15,127 nt of DNA. Source: DATFPQ01 sp035264765 (GTDB lineage: Bacteria; Actinomycetota; Actinomycetes; Actinomycetales; Angustibacteraceae). The notes beneath the pieces are model-generated. The model did not search any database. It was not told the origin of the DNA and saw only the letters and a program-made list of their open reading frames with translations. The stretch's first letter is position 1, and each line of letters begins with the position of its first letter. The stretch is from assembly GCA_035264765.1 (NCBI GenBank), contig DATFPQ010000123.1:1-15127 (forward strand), given 5' to 3'. This document shows positions 13,943-15,127 of the stretch, in pieces. The translations under genes were made by a program, and so were the position numbers.

Positions 13943-14374
13943 ATGGCCGAGGCCGTGACTCGCGCCCCAAGCCACGCACAGACCCGCGACACAAGCTCGC
14001 CCTGGGCCATGGGCGCCAGCGTCTTCGCCGGCTCACTGATGGTTCTTGTCGGCATCCTGGGCTTCTTCCAGGGGCTCATCGCCCTGGTCAGCGGAAACGA
14101 CTTCTTGCTGCGCACGCCCAACTACCTGTTCCGGTTCGACGCGTCCACGTGGGGTTGGGTCCACCTGATCCTTGGCGTCGCGCTCGCCGCTGTCGGAGCC
14201 TTCATCTTCACCGGCAGCCGCGTGGCCCGCATCCTCGGCATCTTCCTCGCCGGGGTGGCCGCCGTCGCCAACTTCCTGTGGCTGCCCTATTACCCGTTCT
14301 GGGCTCTGGTCCTGCTGGCGCTCGACGTCTTCGTCATCTGGGGTCTGGCGACCAGCAACCTCGCCGAGGACTGA
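13943..14374 (+). CDS. DUF7144-type four-helix membrane protein
   Basis: The 143-residue protein has a polar N-terminus (about 1-20) and four membrane helices at about 25-48, 70-92, 95-117 and 119-138. The stretch WGWVHLILGVALAAVGAFI, followed by ARILGIFLAGVAAVANFLWLPYYPFW, is the recognisable core of a small actinobacterial membrane family that I recall as DUF7144. Its function is not known. The second ATG is used because AGGAGG stands five bases before it. The gene follows the ABC remnant by 105 bases, and no clear promoter was seen there. The next gene starts 71 bases downstream on the same strand. Confidence 0.85.
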   Translation: MAEAVTRAPSHAQTRDTSSPWAMGASVFAGSLMVLVGILGFFQGLIALVSGNDFLLRTPNYLFRFDASTWGWVHLILGVALAAVGAFIFTGSRVARILGIFLAGVAAVANFLWLPYYPFWALVLLALDVFVIWGLATSNLAED

Positions 14375-14445
14375 CCCAGAAATCTCGACGGTGAGGCCGG
14401 CCCTGCCACACCATCCTTGCCGCACGCTGTGAATCGGAGCAAGTC

Positions 14446-15126
14446 ATGGCCGTGTCCCGACGTTTGTGGTTCGTCTCACGGCGCGTGAGCCGGTTCCTGA
14501 CCCTGGTCGACGCGGTCGTCGCGTACGGGTTGCTTGTCATGGTCGGCCTGCTCACAGCGCTGGGCATGCTCTGGCTCGGTGTGGTGGGCACGGTGCTGGC
14601 TGCTGCCGGGTCCGCGGGCCTCGGCTTCCTGCTCGCTCAGGCGTGGTACGCCGAGCCTGCGCGGTCGTCGGTCGACGTCCAGCGGGACTGCAGCCTGATC
14701 TGCGCAACGACCGTGGGTGTCATGTCCCTCGTGGGACTGACGCAGGTTCAACACCCCTGGACGGCACTAGGGGTGATGACGTTGCCTGCCGGTTGGCTGC
14801 TGCTGCGGTGGCGCATGTCGGGGCGGTTCCTGGTGCTGGGTACCGCGGCATCGCGGGTCTCCTGTCCCGACCGACCCGTGCGGGCGCAGGAGCTGGCCGA
14901 CCTGCTCCGCCGGCTGCCGACCGACGTGCTCCTGGCGGAGTGGCAGCGCAGTCGTCCCGCGATGGCCAGACACCCCGGGCTGGGGGAGGAGGCTGCCCTC
15001 GTCGGACTCCGGGCGGCGTTGCTCGACGAGCTCGAGGCCAGGGACCCCGAGGGCTTCGCCGCCTGGCAGCGGGCGGCGGAGCGACGACCTTGCTCGCCGC
15101 TTCCCTTCCTCAGTGACACGGCCTAG
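14446..15126 (+). CDS. Membrane protein of unknown function
   Basis: The 226-residue protein is not recognised as a named family. A basic start is followed by hydrophobic segments at about 22-45 and 46-67, then about 84-100 and 106-120, giving roughly four membrane helices. The C-terminal part from about 145 is soluble and helical, with PVRAQELADLLRRLPTDVLL, EWQRS, and LRAALLDELEARDPEGFAAW. This last pattern (LLDELxxRDPxGFxxW) recurs, from memory, in many actinobacterial conserved hypothetical proteins and may be a protein-interaction tail. GGAG lies about six bases before the ATG. The stop TAG is one base before the window end, so the gene is complete. Confidence 0.75.
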   Translation: MAVSRRLWFVSRRVSRFLTLVDAVVAYGLLVMVGLLTALGMLWLGVVGTVLAAAGSAGLGFLLAQAWYAEPARSSVDVQRDCSLICATTVGVMSLVGLTQVQHPWTALGVMTLPAGWLLLRWRMSGRFLVLGTAASRVSCPDRPVRAQELADLLRRLPTDVLLAEWQRSRPAMARHPGLGEEAALVGLRAALLDELEARDPEGFAAWQRAAERRPCSPLPFLSDTA

Positions 15127-15127
15127 G

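Noticed and set aside
1..15127. CRISPR array, insertion sequence or prophage
   Set aside because: There are no regularly spaced repeats, transposase, integrase or attachment-site repeats. The only repeats are short, in-frame or local duplications.

Overview
The window is high-GC, actinobacterium-like DNA. Coding is dense, GTG starts are common, many junctions are ATGA or GTGA overlaps, and it carries a COG2345-type ArsR-fold regulator and a DUF7144-type membrane protein. No tRNA, rRNA, CRISPR array, insertion sequence or origin was recognised. The species cannot be named from the sequence alone.

Positions 1-8801 hold a complete System I (Ccm) cytochrome c maturation locus. On the minus strand, in transcription order, it reads ccmA, ccmB, a secreted di-heme MauG/cytochrome-c-peroxidase-family gene, ccmC, a small ccmD, ccmE, ccmF, ccmG, ccmH and a ccmI-like gene that leaves the window at the left edge. 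A ccdA gene diverges from ccmA. CcmA and CcmB form the ATPase module, CcmC and CcmD load heme on CcmE (classical His-x-x-x-Tyr motif), CcmF and CcmH (with CcmI) ligate it, and CcdA probably passes reductant to CcmG and CcmH. The di-heme protein is an obvious client, because both of its CxxCH motifs need this machinery. It has its own candidate promoter, and that promoter shares an A/T-rich element with the ccmA/ccdA divergent region.

Positions 8832-12168 (minus strand) are a polar amino acid ABC importer operon: lipoprotein binding protein, permease, ATPase. A SufR-like winged-helix regulator with a C-terminal cysteine cluster follows 16 bases downstream and may be co-transcribed. The regulator and ccdA are convergent, with a small hairpin between them.

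Positions 12388-15126 (plus strand) hold a class II glutamine amidotransferase-like protein, a CydC-like ABC ATPase remnant lacking its membrane domain and Walker A, a four-helix DUF7144-type membrane protein, and a membrane protein of unknown function.

The most interesting points are the System I set in a Gram-positive-type genome, the heme enzyme embedded in it, the shared promoter element, and the Cys-cluster regulator linked to an amino acid importer. None of these is proof of a new system.
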